IMG/VR virus record: IMGVR_UViG_3300025308_000349 | Span: 1 to 28,204 of that record | Source of the DNA: a virus | Reading direction: 5' to 3' (one strand) | Length of the DNA: 28,204 bases | Shown: one piece after another, positions 14,209 to 22,512 of the stretch | Position numbering within the stretch: the stretch's first letter is position 1 | How the letters are laid out: every line of letters begins with the position of its first letter | Notes under the pieces: generated by a model | Database searches by the model: none | What the model saw: only the letters and a program-made list of their open reading frames with translations | Told to the model about the DNA's origin: nothing | Translations under genes and position numbers: made by a program

Positions 14209-16401
14209 TCAGGCGCCGGGGTTCTTGTACAGGCCGCGATGGTCGATGGCCTTGGCCGCGAAGACGTGGCGGGCCTTGATGAGCAGACCGTCCACTTCGA
14301 AGCCTTCCTTGCGCTCGGTGAAGAGGCCCTCTTCGCCTTCGAGGTAGGCATACTCGATGGTGTCCACCCGGCTCGGCGTGGCGGCGAGGTACCAGGTGTT
14401 GCCGCTGATGCGGTTGTCCACCACCACTTCCAGCGAGGTGTTGAACGCGGGGTTGATGTCCACGCTCTTGGCCGCGACGAACTGGGCGCTGGTGTACTTG
14501 TTCGCCTCGACTTCCTTGTCCGGGCCGACGATCAGGAAGTCCGGCGCCAGGTTGAGCACGCGGCCCTGCGGGCCGGTCTGCTTGCGCATGGCGGCGCGGC
14601 CGGCGCCCAGCGTCACGTCCGTGATGGCGGTACCGGAGCCGGCCAGGTTGGCGTGGGTGCTGTGGAACAGCGCCACGGTGTCGGACAGTGCGGCATTGGC
14701 GCTAAGGATGCCGTACACGATGTCACCCTCGTTGCCGGCAGCTTCTTCGGCGATCATCAGCGGCAGGCGGTCGAAGGCGGACATGTCGTCGTTGACCAGC
14801 GACTCCCAGGTGACGGCGATGATGCCGCCGTACTTCGCCAGGCTGTACTTCTCGGCCGAGTCGCCGAAGGTGAGGTACTTGTACTCACCGCTCTCGTTGA
14901 CCTTCTGGAATTTGCCCAGTTCGGAGAGCTGGGTAACGGCCTTCTCGCGGAAGTCCTTGTTGCTGGAACGGCGCGCCCAGCCGGTGAAGGTGCGCGGCGA
15001 AAGCTGGTAGGCAGCGCGCAGGCTGCGGTTGATGGTGGAGGCCAGCACATTGGGGAAGTCGCTGGTGCCGTGCATGCCGGCAGAGCGGCGGGCGTCGCTG
15101 TCCAGGTTGAGCGCGGCCAGGGCGATCTCGCGGCGGCTCAGGCCGTCGGCATTGCCGCCGGCCAGCTGGATGCTGCGGCGGGCCATGTCGATCAGATCCA
15201 TGCCGCGGAAGGCGCGAGCACCCTCGGCATCGATCGCGGTATCGCCCAGCCGGGTGCGGCCGGGCTGGGCGCGCAGGGCGATGGCATCGACCATGCGGGC
15301 GCGAGTGGTCTCGACTTCGTCACGCTCGGTACGGATCTGCGCCTGGCCACGCGTGGCGGTGGCAGCGCTGCGCTGGCTCAGCTGCTCCAGCACTTCGCGG
15401 CGGGCTTCGTCCACGCCGACGCCCGCGTCGATCAGGCGCTGAGCCAGGGCGTCCGCGTCCGCGCCGAGCGTGGAACGGGCGGCCTGCACGGCGCTGCGGA
15501 TGTCGGCCTGGCGCGTGCGCTCGGCCTGCATGCCGGCCTGGCGGGCGGCTTCAGCCGCGTCGGGCGCGGCTGCGGGTTGCGGCGCCGGAGCGGCGCCGCG
15601 GGTTGCATCGGCGGAGGCAGGGGCGCCGCCGCCATGGGCTTGCTGCTGTTGAGCTGCATTGGGCATGGTGGTTCCTTCAGAGTTACGGGTTTCGGCTTGT
15701 GCCCCCGCCGCGGGGGTTTCTGGCGTCGCTGCGGGTGCAGCGGCGCGCTGTTCGGTGGTGGTAATGGCGCAGGGGAATGCGCGAAGCTGGCGACCTTCAC
15801 GGTCGACCAGGTGGCCGCCTTCGCTGCGGATGTCGCAGTCCATGTCGGCCGGAATCGCGACGGGAGACACCTCCAGGGGCGTCCAGCGGGTCACGCGGTA
15901 TTCCCACATGCCGTTTTCTTCGCTGGGCGCGATCATCTCCATGGCATCACGCGAATAGCCGACCGACACGAAGCGGATGACACGGTCTTCCATGTCCTGC
16001 ACGATGCCGCGCACGCTCTCGCGCCGGCTCAGCTGGGCCTGGGCGGTGCCGATGCCGTTGGCAACCTCGGGTTGGTCGACGATGCCGATGATGTCTTCCA
16101 GCGTCCAGGACCAGTGTGAATTGAGGAAGGACACGCCGCGCTGCATGCGATCCAGATTGATGGCTTCGGGCGTGACCTCCAGCCGCTCCATGTAGTACCG
16201 GCCATTGGCCCAGTCGTAGCGGCGAACCGGAGCGCCGGCGGTGAAGACGATCTCAAAGCGAGCGGCCGGCGCGGCTGCGTCGCCGCCCTCACCTTCGCCG
16301 TCAGCGGCGCGGGTGAAGTTGCGCACGGCCATCTGCAGGCTGGCCAGTGGCATATCAGCCGTGCGCATCTGGCGCGGCTCGGGTGCGGTAGGGTTGGGCA
16401 T
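14209..16401 (-). CDS. Prohead protease / scaffold / major capsid fusion polyprotein
   Basis: A 730-aa protein combining three head functions in one frame. Residues 1-190 are a serine prohead protease: SFLNSHWSW with probable catalytic His96, RFVSVGYSRDAMEMI with probable Ser146, and the WTPLEVSPVAIPAD strand. Residues about 246-430 are Ala/Gln/Arg-rich and helical (scaffold or delta domain). Residues about 440-730 are an HK97-fold major capsid protein (FPNVLASTINRSLRAAYQLS, KYGGIIAVTWESLVNDDMSA, and C-terminal VDGLLIKARHVFAAKAIDHR). The start at 16401 has a GGAG site 6 nt upstream. Fusions of this type are known in prophages of proteobacteria. A second ribosome site inside the frame (see 15666) suggests that capsid can also be made alone. 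Confidence 0.88.
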   Translation of the reverse strand: MPNPTAPEPRQMRTADMPLASLQMAVRNFTRAADGEGEGGDAAAPAARFEIVFTAGAPVRRYDWANGRYYMERLEVTPEAINLDRMQRGVSFLNSHWSWTLEDIIGIVDQPEVANGIGTAQAQLSRRESVRGIVQDMEDRVIRFVSVGYSRDAMEMIAPSEENGMWEYRVTRWTPLEVSPVAIPADMDCDIRSEGGHLVDREGRQLRAFPCAITTTEQRAAAPAATPETPAAGAQAETRNSEGTTMPNAAQQQQAHGGGAPASADATRGAAPAPQPAAAPDAAEAARQAGMQAERTRQADIRSAVQAARSTLGADADALAQRLIDAGVGVDEARREVLEQLSQRSAATATRGQAQIRTERDEVETTRARMVDAIALRAQPGRTRLGDTAIDAEGARAFRGMDLIDMARRSIQLAGGNADGLSRREIALAALNLDSDARRSAGMHGTSDFPNVLASTINRSLRAAYQLSPRTFTGWARRSSNKDFREKAVTQLSELGKFQKVNESGEYKYLTFGDSAEKYSLAKYGGIIAVTWESLVNDDMSAFDRLPLMIAEEAAGNEGDIVYGILSANAALSDTVALFHSTHANLAGSGTAITDVTLGAGRAAMRKQTGPQGRVLNLAPDFLIVGPDKEVEANKYTSAQFVAAKSVDINPAFNTSLEVVVDNRISGNTWYLAATPSRVDTIEYAYLEGEEGLFTERKEGFEVDGLLIKARHVFAAKAIDHRGLYKNPGA
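15666..15677 (-). promoter_or_regulatory. Internal ribosome binding site and in-frame start within the capsid fusion
   Basis: Codon 246 of the fusion is an ATG (15666-15664) with an AAGGA Shine-Dalgarno (15677-15673) 6 nt upstream, better than most genuine sites in this operon. It lies exactly at the protease-scaffold boundary. Initiation here would give a 485-aa scaffold-capsid protein beginning MPNAAQQQQAHGGG. Lambda makes its scaffold Nu3 by an internal start in the protease gene C, so the logic has a precedent. Confidence 0.65.
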
Positions 16402-16423
16402 GGGGTGCTCCAGGTTGGGGGAA

Positions 16424-17923
16424 TCAGTTATCGGCCGTGTGCTTGAGGGCGTCAGCACCTGTAAGGCCGAGTTCGGTGACGATGGCGTCTGTGTCGACGA
16501 CGATGCCGGCGGTTTTGAGTTTGTCGATCTCGGTACGGCGTTCTTCGATGTAGGCGTCGAGCGTGGTGCCCTGCTCTCGCAGCCACTCGCTCAGCGTCAT
16601 GCCGCCGCCGCGGATGGCTTCCTTGGCGGTGAGCGTGTCCTTGAGCGGATCGACCTGGGCCTTGCGCGGCATGGACATCTTGTCTTTGGCGCGGTTGCCA
16701 ACCGGCACGCCGGCCAGGACAGCGGCCTCTTGCCACCAGCGGCGGATGGGTTGCAGAACCTGGGGCACCAGGGCCAGCCACTGTTCTTGCTCCACCATCT
16801 GGCGGAACTCGATCAGACCCATGCGGTTGCTGGCGAAATTGGCCTGGCTCATATCGCCGGTCAACTGGGCGTAGGTAATGCCGCTACCCACGGCCAGGGC
16901 GTGCAGCTGGTGCCGCGTGAACTCGCCACCGCCGGAGCTGGGGATGGGGTTGTTGAAGGTGACCTGCTCGCTGGCGCCGACGCGGCCGATCATGCCGGGG
17001 CGCATCTTCTCTACACCCTTCTCGCTACCTGCGAGGCCCAAGCCCTTATCAGGCTTGTCGCTGCTGATGATGGCCACCACACAGGCTTCCATCTTCTTGC
17101 GGATCAGCTCGGCGTCCAGGTAGTCGGCCAGGTCGCGGTAGCGCATCAGACTCACGGCCAGTTCGCTCACACCGCGTACGGCGCTGGGCCGGTCGCGGCG
17201 GCGGTAGTGGATGACCTCGCTGGCCGGCACGCGCCGGCTCTGGAAGCTGCGGGCGCGCCAGCCTGCCAGCTCGCCCGGATGCTCGGGGAAGAGCCAGTAG
17301 GCCACGCAGGTGCCGAGGGCGTCGTACTCCTTGCCGAGGATGCAGTAGTTGCCGCTGCTGCCGATCGGGCCAGTCTTGGACTCGTCCAGGAAGTCGGGCT
17401 CCAGCAGCTGGATCTGCAGCGGAATGGTGTAGCCATCCGACAGCCGGCGCCACCGGCGGCGGATCAGCACCTCGCCGGCACTGAAGCGCTCCGTCACGCC
17501 CAGGCGCATCAGGCCGCCCAGGTTGTCGGTGCCGTCGGCGTCGCAGTCCAGGCTGTCGCTCCAGGCCTGCCAGGATTCCGCCTCGCGCGCATTTTCGGGC
17601 GTGATGGTGATGCCGTAACCCACGACATTGCTGGCAAAGACGCTGGTAGCACGTTTGGCGTATTCGTTGTTGCGCACCATGTCGCGTGCGCGGTTGCGGA
17701 TGCGGGCCAAGCCTTCGGCCAGCTCGGCATTCGCGCTGCCACCCGTGGCCGACCAGCCGGCCGTGCGCCGGCCGCTCTTGGCCGCGTCGTAGCTGCGGGC
17801 GTACTCCAGGCCCATGCGAGCGATGGAGCGGCGCAGCGCCCAACCAGGGAAAGCGGCCTCAAGCGCACGCTCGAACCGGTTGGCCGGCGAGATGGGCGCG
17901 GCAGCGTGAGTGACGTGTTCCAT
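16424..17923 (-). CDS. Portal protein (lambda gpB family)
   Basis: A 499-aa portal protein of the lambda family. The start at 17923 is chosen because AGGA lies 5 nt upstream and it begins 7 bp after the gpW-like stop. Typical segments are AKRATSVFASNVVGYGITIT near the N-terminus, RFSAGEVLIRRRWRR, LLEPDFLDE, VIHYRRRDRPSAVRGVSELA, and GDMSQANFASNRMGLIEFRQ. Twelve copies form the ring through which DNA enters and leaves, where terminase docks. The C-terminal region ends with a helical segment (EERRTEIDKLKTAGIVVDTD) and ADALKHTADN. Order terL-gpW-portal-protease-capsid is the lambda order. Confidence 0.92.
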   Translation of the reverse strand: MEHVTHAAAPISPANRFERALEAAFPGWALRRSIARMGLEYARSYDAAKSGRRTAGWSATGGSANAELAEGLARIRNRARDMVRNNEYAKRATSVFASNVVGYGITITPENAREAESWQAWSDSLDCDADGTDNLGGLMRLGVTERFSAGEVLIRRRWRRLSDGYTIPLQIQLLEPDFLDESKTGPIGSSGNYCILGKEYDALGTCVAYWLFPEHPGELAGWRARSFQSRRVPASEVIHYRRRDRPSAVRGVSELAVSLMRYRDLADYLDAELIRKKMEACVVAIISSDKPDKGLGLAGSEKGVEKMRPGMIGRVGASEQVTFNNPIPSSGGGEFTRHQLHALAVGSGITYAQLTGDMSQANFASNRMGLIEFRQMVEQEQWLALVPQVLQPIRRWWQEAAVLAGVPVGNRAKDKMSMPRKAQVDPLKDTLTAKEAIRGGGMTLSEWLREQGTTLDAYIEERRTEIDKLKTAGIVVDTDAIVTELGLTGADALKHTADN

Positions 17924-17930
17924 GGATTCC

Positions 17931-18149
17931 TCAGTCGCGGCTGAATTCAGTGACCGTGGCCACACCACGTGTCGGCGTATCGGCCAGCAAGCCATTGGCG
18001 ATCAGTTCTTCGCGGATGACCTGGCGCGCATTCATGAGCGCCCCCATGTCCTGGTACTGGACTTCCTTGCCGTCGTAGCGCACCTTCAGGGTGCCGCTGG
18101 CGATGGCTTTCTCGATGGCTTCGAGCTGAGTGATGGTGAATCCGGCCAT
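17931..18149 (-). CDS. Head-tail joining protein gpW family
   Basis: A 72-aa protein between terminase and portal, the lambda W position. The start at 18149 (MAGFTITQLEAIEKAIASGT) has a GGAAG site and is 13 bp from the terminase stop. The LEAIEKAI-x-SG-x-x-x-V-x-Y-x-G-K-x-V-x-Y pattern followed by a helix (ALMNARQVIREEL) is that of the gpW fold, two helices packed on a beta hairpin. It joins the portal to the attachment protein and stabilises packaged DNA. Confidence 0.8.
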   Translation of the reverse strand: MAGFTITQLEAIEKAIASGTLKVRYDGKEVQYQDMGALMNARQVIREELIANGLLADTPTRGVATVTEFSRD

Positions 18150-18162
18150 GGTGGCGCTTCCT

Positions 18163-20154
18163 TCAAGAAATCCAGTTGTCGGGCACATCGGGCACCCAGT
18201 TGTCGTGCTCCTGCGTCTGCACCGGCGGCGCGGTCTGCTCCGTTGCCGGTGCAGACGCGTGCACAGCCGAGGGGACTTCCGTCACCAGTCCGGCCTGTTG
18301 AGTGAACATGTCGTTCACGCGCGGCTCCAGCAGACGCTCCAGTTCGTCCCAGTCCGCCGCCCGCGCCGTGTGAATGGCGATGCGCGGGTGGTGGGCTGCG
18401 GCGTAGGCGTAGCCCCAGGTGTCCAGGGGTTCGTTGCGCTTGCCCGGCCGCTTGATCCACTTGCCGGTGTCGGCGTCGTAGTACTCGCTCGTGATGCCCT
18501 CGAAGAAACTGGCTGGCAGCTCGGCGCTGTAGCGCACCATGCGATCGACCGGCTGCTCGTGCAGGGCATCGCCATCGATGCGGGCGAAGAGCGCGCTCTT
18601 GGCGGTATCGGTGCCGACCAGCCACAGATCCACGCCATTGCGGTCCATCGCGCCGCGCTCGTTCTTCACATCCTGTTTCGTCGGCCGGCCCAGGATCGGC
18701 TTGTTGGGCTTGCTGGCACCCTTGATAACGATCACATCGTCATGCCGGTATTTGCGCCCGTACTTGTAGGCCTCGTGTACCGTCACGCCGTCGCCCGAGT
18801 CGATCGCCGTCATGCTGATGCGCATGTCGATGCCGAACGCGTTGCGCACCGCGCGCCGTCGGTAGGTGGTGATCACCTCCCAGTCTTCGCTGCGCGACGG
18901 GTCGCCCGGTATCTCGGTGTAATCCACCGTATGGCACCGCTCGCCCCTGCCCCACGCCACCAGGTGCAGCGCGAAGTAGCCAGCGCGCTGCACGTCAACA
19001 CCCAGCGTCAGCACCAGGTAGCCCGGCAGTACCGTGCGCAGCTGGTAGGTCTCGCCGCGCTGCTGCAGGGCGCTGGCCTGGACGGCGTCCGAGTGATCCT
19101 CGTACGGCTCGCCCAGGTGTAGGTTCACGAAGGTCTGCAGCTTGACGGGGTCGCCCTTGGCCTCCAGGAATTTCTGCGCCCGCTCGGCCCAGCTGAAGCC
19201 CAGGCCCACCGGGCTGTAAAGGCCATTGATGTGGAAGCCGCGCTTGGCCCGCTCGGGGTGGCGGTGCCGCCACTCGCCACCGGCCAGCATGGCGGGCTTG
19301 AACCGCTCCTCGATCTCGCAGCCGCAGTGCTCGCACACGTAGGCCGCTGTCTCAGGCCAGTGGTGCGTCTTGCCGTCGGCGTCCTTGGTCTTCTTCCACC
19401 GCAGGTTCGGGAACTGCAGCACCTGCATCCCGCTGCAGTGCGGGCATGGCACCCAGTACTGGCCCATGCTGCTCGATTCGTACTCGTCGGTGATCACCGA
19501 CGCGCCGCGCACCTTCGGCGTGCTGCTCTTGAGAATCTTGCGCCGGGGGAAGTTGGCCGTGCGCTGCTCGGCCAGCTTGACGGGGCTGCCCTCGTCCTTC
19601 AGGCTGACCGGGTAACGGTCCACCTCGTCCAGCGCCAGCTTCTTGATCGGCTTGCTGGCCAGCTCGCTCGGGCTGTTGCTCCAACCCAGGTAGAGCACAC
19701 CGCCCGGGAAATTCTTCTCGGTGATCTTGTTGCCGCTGTCGCGCTTGCGCGCGCTGGGGATCTTCTCCAGCAGGCGCGGCATCATCAGAATTGCCGGGTC
19801 CAGGCGCTGGCTGACAAAATCCTTGACCGCCTTCTCGGTCGGCTGAACCACCATCATCGGGCCGGGGTCCTGGTCGATCGACTCGAACACCCAGTTCAGC
19901 AGCACCTCCGTCTTCATCACCTGGGAGGCGGCCATGATGACCACCTCCTGCGTGCGTGACATCGAACTCAATTCGTTCATCGGCTCGGCCGCATAGGGCG
20001 TGCGGCTGGTTCGCCACTGGCCAGCCTCCGGCGATGACTTGCTGGGCACCATGCGGTACTTGTCCGCCCAGTCCGAGATCCACAGCCGCTCGGGCAGCTC
20101 CCAGGCGCGGGCCGCGGCATCCATCACCGCTTGGTAACCGTCGCGCAAGTTCAT
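18163..20154 (-). CDS. terL: Terminase large subunit, lambda gpA family
   Basis: A 663-aa packaging motor and nuclease of the gpA type. N-terminal region LPERLWISDWADKYRMVPSK; a Walker A variant at about 77-82 (SQVMKT); Walker B LALDEVD at 173-179; coupling motif KSSTP at 209-213; a zinc-ribbon pair C237-P-H-C240 and C274-E-H-C277 typical of gpA; and a nuclease domain with LGVDVQ (Asp387) and IDSGDG (Asp452). It cuts concatemers at the packaging site with the small subunit and pumps DNA through the portal. The 4-base overlap with terS couples the two. Membership of the gpA family predicts cos-type packaging (inference). Confidence 0.95.
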   Translation of the reverse strand: MNLRDGYQAVMDAAARAWELPERLWISDWADKYRMVPSKSSPEAGQWRTSRTPYAAEPMNELSSMSRTQEVVIMAASQVMKTEVLLNWVFESIDQDPGPMMVVQPTEKAVKDFVSQRLDPAILMMPRLLEKIPSARKRDSGNKITEKNFPGGVLYLGWSNSPSELASKPIKKLALDEVDRYPVSLKDEGSPVKLAEQRTANFPRRKILKSSTPKVRGASVITDEYESSSMGQYWVPCPHCSGMQVLQFPNLRWKKTKDADGKTHHWPETAAYVCEHCGCEIEERFKPAMLAGGEWRHRHPERAKRGFHINGLYSPVGLGFSWAERAQKFLEAKGDPVKLQTFVNLHLGEPYEDHSDAVQASALQQRGETYQLRTVLPGYLVLTLGVDVQRAGYFALHLVAWGRGERCHTVDYTEIPGDPSRSEDWEVITTYRRRAVRNAFGIDMRISMTAIDSGDGVTVHEAYKYGRKYRHDDVIVIKGASKPNKPILGRPTKQDVKNERGAMDRNGVDLWLVGTDTAKSALFARIDGDALHEQPVDRMVRYSAELPASFFEGITSEYYDADTGKWIKRPGKRNEPLDTWGYAYAAAHHPRIAIHTARAADWDELERLLEPRVNDMFTQQAGLVTEVPSAVHASAPATEQTAPPVQTQEHDNWVPDVPDNWIS

Positions 20155-20801
20155 GCTGAGGCCGTCGTATGCTGAGTCGCCAGCTTCTGCAACTTGTCGC
20201 GCAGGTCCTCGCAGACCCGCACCACTTCGACCTCGATCATTCCGTACACCTTGCCGGGGTCCGTCTCAGGCGTCACCAGAGGCGTCAGCCTGTCGGGCAA
20301 TGCCAGCAGCTCGGAGCGGGCTGAAACCATCGCATCGAATACAGCGCGAATCACGGGTTCGATCTCGGCGACTGTCCCCTTGAGCCTGGCCAGTTCGATC
20401 TGTTCACGCTCGGCCCTGGTCTGCTCGCTCAATGTGCGAGCGGCTAGCAGCGGTGTGTGGGCATTACCCCTGCCTCCACCGACGGCCATGCCGCTGGACG
20501 TTTGGCTGCCGATGCCTGGCAGGGCGAACAGCTCTGAACTCCCGCCGCTCGATTCAGCAGATCCGACCACCGGCGCCGTGGGTACAGCACCGAACACGCC
20601 AGCCTCGCGCTGGCCACCGCGGAACGGGTCCGCCGTCAGGCTCATACCCTGGCGAACCGCCTCGACATCCACCGACTTATCGGGATGCCGCGAGCAGCGC
20701 CCCGCCTTGATCGCCTTGTGAATCGCTGTGTCGCTGACGCCGAGCTGGCGCGCGCATTCCTTGACCGACACACCGATCAAGTTACGCGCCAACCTGCCCA
20801 T
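20151..20801 (-). CDS. terS: Terminase small subunit (Nu1-like)
   Basis: A 216-aa DNA-recognition subunit. The N-terminal winged-helix part reads VSVKECARQLGVSDTAIHKA followed by IKAGRCSRHPDKSVDVEAVR, as in Nu1-type proteins. A Gly/Ser-rich linker follows (about 60-110), then a helical C-terminal part (RTLSEQTRAEREQIELARLK) that should oligomerise and contact the large subunit. The start has an AGGTG site 4 nt upstream. The ATGA overlap with terL is the usual coupling for this pair. Confidence 0.86.
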   Translation of the reverse strand: MGRLARNLIGVSVKECARQLGVSDTAIHKAIKAGRCSRHPDKSVDVEAVRQGMSLTADPFRGGQREAGVFGAVPTAPVVGSAESSGGSSELFALPGIGSQTSSGMAVGGGRGNAHTPLLAARTLSEQTRAEREQIELARLKGTVAEIEPVIRAVFDAMVSARSELLALPDRLTPLVTPETDPGKVYGMIEVEVVRVCEDLRDKLQKLATQHTTASA

Positions 20802-20923
20802 TCAGCACCTATTCAAACTAAACCAAACCAATTAAAAAACTCTGCAAACCCGCAAACCACGGGGTCCGAATTACCCGCAGTGGGGCTGGGTGGGGGGAGG
20901 ACCCGCGAGAGTTGATGTCCGGA
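20802..20923. other. Non-coding segment upstream of terS; possible cos region
   Basis: This 122-bp gap lies where lambda-like phages carry cos or the terminase binding site. It contains an AT-rich stretch with repeated AAACC/AAACT units (20811-20845), a GC-rich part, and an inverted repeat GGGTCC (20862-20867) / GGACCC (20899-20904). No start codon context or clear promoter was found. The cos idea depends on the gpA-family terminase and on position; no known cos sequence is recognised. Confidence 0.3.
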
Positions 20924-21718
20924 TCAAAGTAGCTTCATCTGCTGCCTTGGGATGGCGGTTCGCTTGGCTTGAGCAACCGCCAACCTGAGTTCTTCGGGAA
21001 AGCGTTCCAGGATCACCCGCTTGGCGATGCCAGGAACATCGAGCCGCTGTCGATACGACACCTTGGAAACAAAGATGATCACCGGCTTGATGGCCGAGCC
21101 AGCAGCGCCGAAGTTTGTACGTTGCCACACACCAAGTGGTAGACGTCCATTGCCCGGCTTACCAACAAAATAGGCGATGCCCCGCTTTCCCGTACGCTTA
21201 CCGCCCCTCGCAAGGCTGGCCCGTTTCTTGTCCGTCATGTTGGCCGAGTAGCCTTGCTCGCCAAACGCTTTGAAGTAGGACAGGATCTGCACAATCTGGC
21301 TCTGCGCCATGTTGCCGTAAGCATCCAGCTTTGCAGCCGATCCCGGCAGCGCAACGAATTGCGACGGCAGCAGCCCCGTACCAGCCAGTGATCTCTCGAA
21401 TGCCTTGAGCTTGCGCTCACCACCGTAGACAAGAGGCGCCAGGTAATCACGGGCCGATGTGCCCTTGCCGAATGCCGGCCGGAAGTCCACCTCGGCTACC
21501 AGCTTGCGCTTGGTAGCCGGGTAGAGGCGGAAGCCTCGCATGGTGTAGGGAGTTGGCCGGTCGATCAGGCTGGGCAATTGCCGCTCGATCTCTTCCTTCG
21601 CTGCCTTGGCTGTCCGGGTCAAGGCCACCGCGGTGGCATAGGGCATTTGATCCCCGGCGACCCGAGCCCATCGTGAAACCGTGGCTTCCAGATCGCTCTT
21701 GATGCTGATCTGGATCAC
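20924..21718 (-). CDS. Conserved phage protein of unknown function
   Basis: A 264-aa protein that starts with GTG (21718), with an AAAGGA ribosome site 6 nt upstream that fixes the start. It begins MIQISIKSDLEATVSRWARV and contains MPYATAVALTRTAKAAKEEI, RPTPYTMRGFRLYPATKRKL, YLAPLVYGGERKLKAFERSL, and RLPLGVWQRTNFG. I recall similar proteins next to terminase genes in many proteobacterial phages, some labelled minor tail or HK97-gp10-like. The early VALTRTAK and later GVWQR patterns are characteristic but no biochemical role is established. It is the first gene of the late block after the Q-like gene. Confidence 0.72.
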   Translation of the reverse strand: MIQISIKSDLEATVSRWARVAGDQMPYATAVALTRTAKAAKEEIERQLPSLIDRPTPYTMRGFRLYPATKRKLVAEVDFRPAFGKGTSARDYLAPLVYGGERKLKAFERSLAGTGLLPSQFVALPGSAAKLDAYGNMAQSQIVQILSYFKAFGEQGYSANMTDKKRASLARGGKRTGKRGIAYFVGKPGNGRLPLGVWQRTNFGAAGSAIKPVIIFVSKVSYRQRLDVPGIAKRVILERFPEELRLAVAQAKRTAIPRQQMKLL

Positions 21719-21769
21719 TGTTTTTCCTTTGGGTGCACGCTCGCCACAGCGTACCTGGAATGTACCGAA

Positions 21770-21797
21770 AAGGTATATGTCGGAAAACCCCCGTCAA
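21770..21797 (-). promoter_or_regulatory. Possible late promoter after the Q-like gene
   Basis: On the minus strand a TTGACG hexamer (21797-21792) is followed 16 nt later by TACCTT (21775-21770), a weak -10. It lies just downstream of the Q-like gene and before the first late gene, the place of pR' in lambda. The -35 is good and the -10 is poor, so the call depends largely on context. Confidence 0.3.
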
Positions 21798-21800
21798 GCC

Positions 21801-22181
21801 CTATCTGGCCGCGCGTTGTTTTTCCGCTTTCTCCACCAGCCACGCCTGGATGGCGGCGTCCGCGTCCTCCAGGTTGCGCTTGATGGTGCTCTCGGCCCGG
21901 CACATCTCTCGTGCCACCTTGTGGATCTCCAGGCTTTTGGCGTAATGGAGGGTGAGAACCAGGTACAAGTGGGAGCGTGTGAACTGCAGCGACTTGACCG
22001 CCTCGTTGGTCTCGGCCGCTTCGATGTCGTTTGTCGGCACAACCGTCTCATACCCACTCCCACGCCCGGCCAGGCGGGCCAGTGTGTTGGTGGTGGGGTA
22101 GCCCAGCGCCCCACCCTCGCACTTGGCGCACCACCGCGCCCAGTTCTCCAACCGATGGCGGATGCCTTCAATGCGCGCCAT
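21801..22181 (-). CDS. Q-like late antitermination protein
   Basis: A 126-aa protein starting MARIEGIRHRLENWARWCAK, with GGGAG 6 nt upstream of 22181. The RLENWARW-x-x-x-x-x-GG-x-LGYP pattern, an acidic middle (TNDIEAAETNEAVKSL) and a C-terminal helix-turn-helix-like part (HYAKSLEIHKVAREMCRAES then TIKRNLEDADAAIQAWL) resemble phage antiterminator Q proteins of the smaller type. Position supports this: it lies between the replication genes and the late genes. It would load on RNA polymerase at a late promoter just downstream and let it pass terminators in the 21-kb late block. Family not confirmed by search. Confidence 0.68.
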   Translation of the reverse strand: MARIEGIRHRLENWARWCAKCEGGALGYPTTNTLARLAGRGSGYETVVPTNDIEAAETNEAVKSLQFTRSHLYLVLTLHYAKSLEIHKVAREMCRAESTIKRNLEDADAAIQAWLVEKAEKQRAAR

Positions 22182-22476
22182 CTGCAGCTCCCGTTTTATC
22201 CGGCTCGGCAATGAACCCGGCAAAGCTGCACCCCAGTTTCACTGCGAGCGCCTGGTGCTCTGCGATCGGGTGAGTTGTCGGGAATGGCGTGCCAAGGATG
22301 TGGCCGCGCTCGAAGGCATAGAACCGACCGGCCTCACCCTTGAGAGCTCGCCTGATGCAGTCGTTAACGTGCTCTGCGCCGTACTCGGCGCGCTTGGCAT
22401 CAACCCACTCTGCCGTTTCGGGCATTTGGCTTCGAAGATCGAGCTTCGCTGCTGGCTGGCTGGCTGGTCTGCTCAT
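22168..22476 (-). CDS. Hypothetical phage protein
   Basis: A 102-aa protein beginning MSRPASQPAAKLDLRSQMPE; an AGGAG ribosome site 7 nt upstream decides the start at 22476 against a longer frame to 22545. The body reads TAEWVDAKRAEYGAEHVNDC, then IRRALKGEAGRFYAFERGHI and LGTPFPTTHPIAEHQALAVK. I recall similar short proteins in Burkholderiales phages but know no function. It overlaps the Q-like gene by 14 bp and follows the putative origin, so it belongs to the end of the early block. Confidence 0.6.
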   Translation of the reverse strand: MSRPASQPAAKLDLRSQMPETAEWVDAKRAEYGAEHVNDCIRRALKGEAGRFYAFERGHILGTPFPTTHPIAEHQALAVKLGCSFAGFIAEPDKTGAADGAH

Positions 22477-22512
22477 GGTTGAACTCCTCGGGATGTGAGA
22501 TCGTGGTCGGGC

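Noticed and set aside
14188-16119. 643-codon plus-strand ORF opposite the capsid fusion
   Set aside because: Shadow of a well-supported gene; low-complexity Gly/Ala/Val/His-rich translation, no ribosome site or promoter.
16241-17944. 567-codon plus-strand ORF opposite the portal gene
   Set aside because: Same shadow effect; the portal frame has all family motifs.
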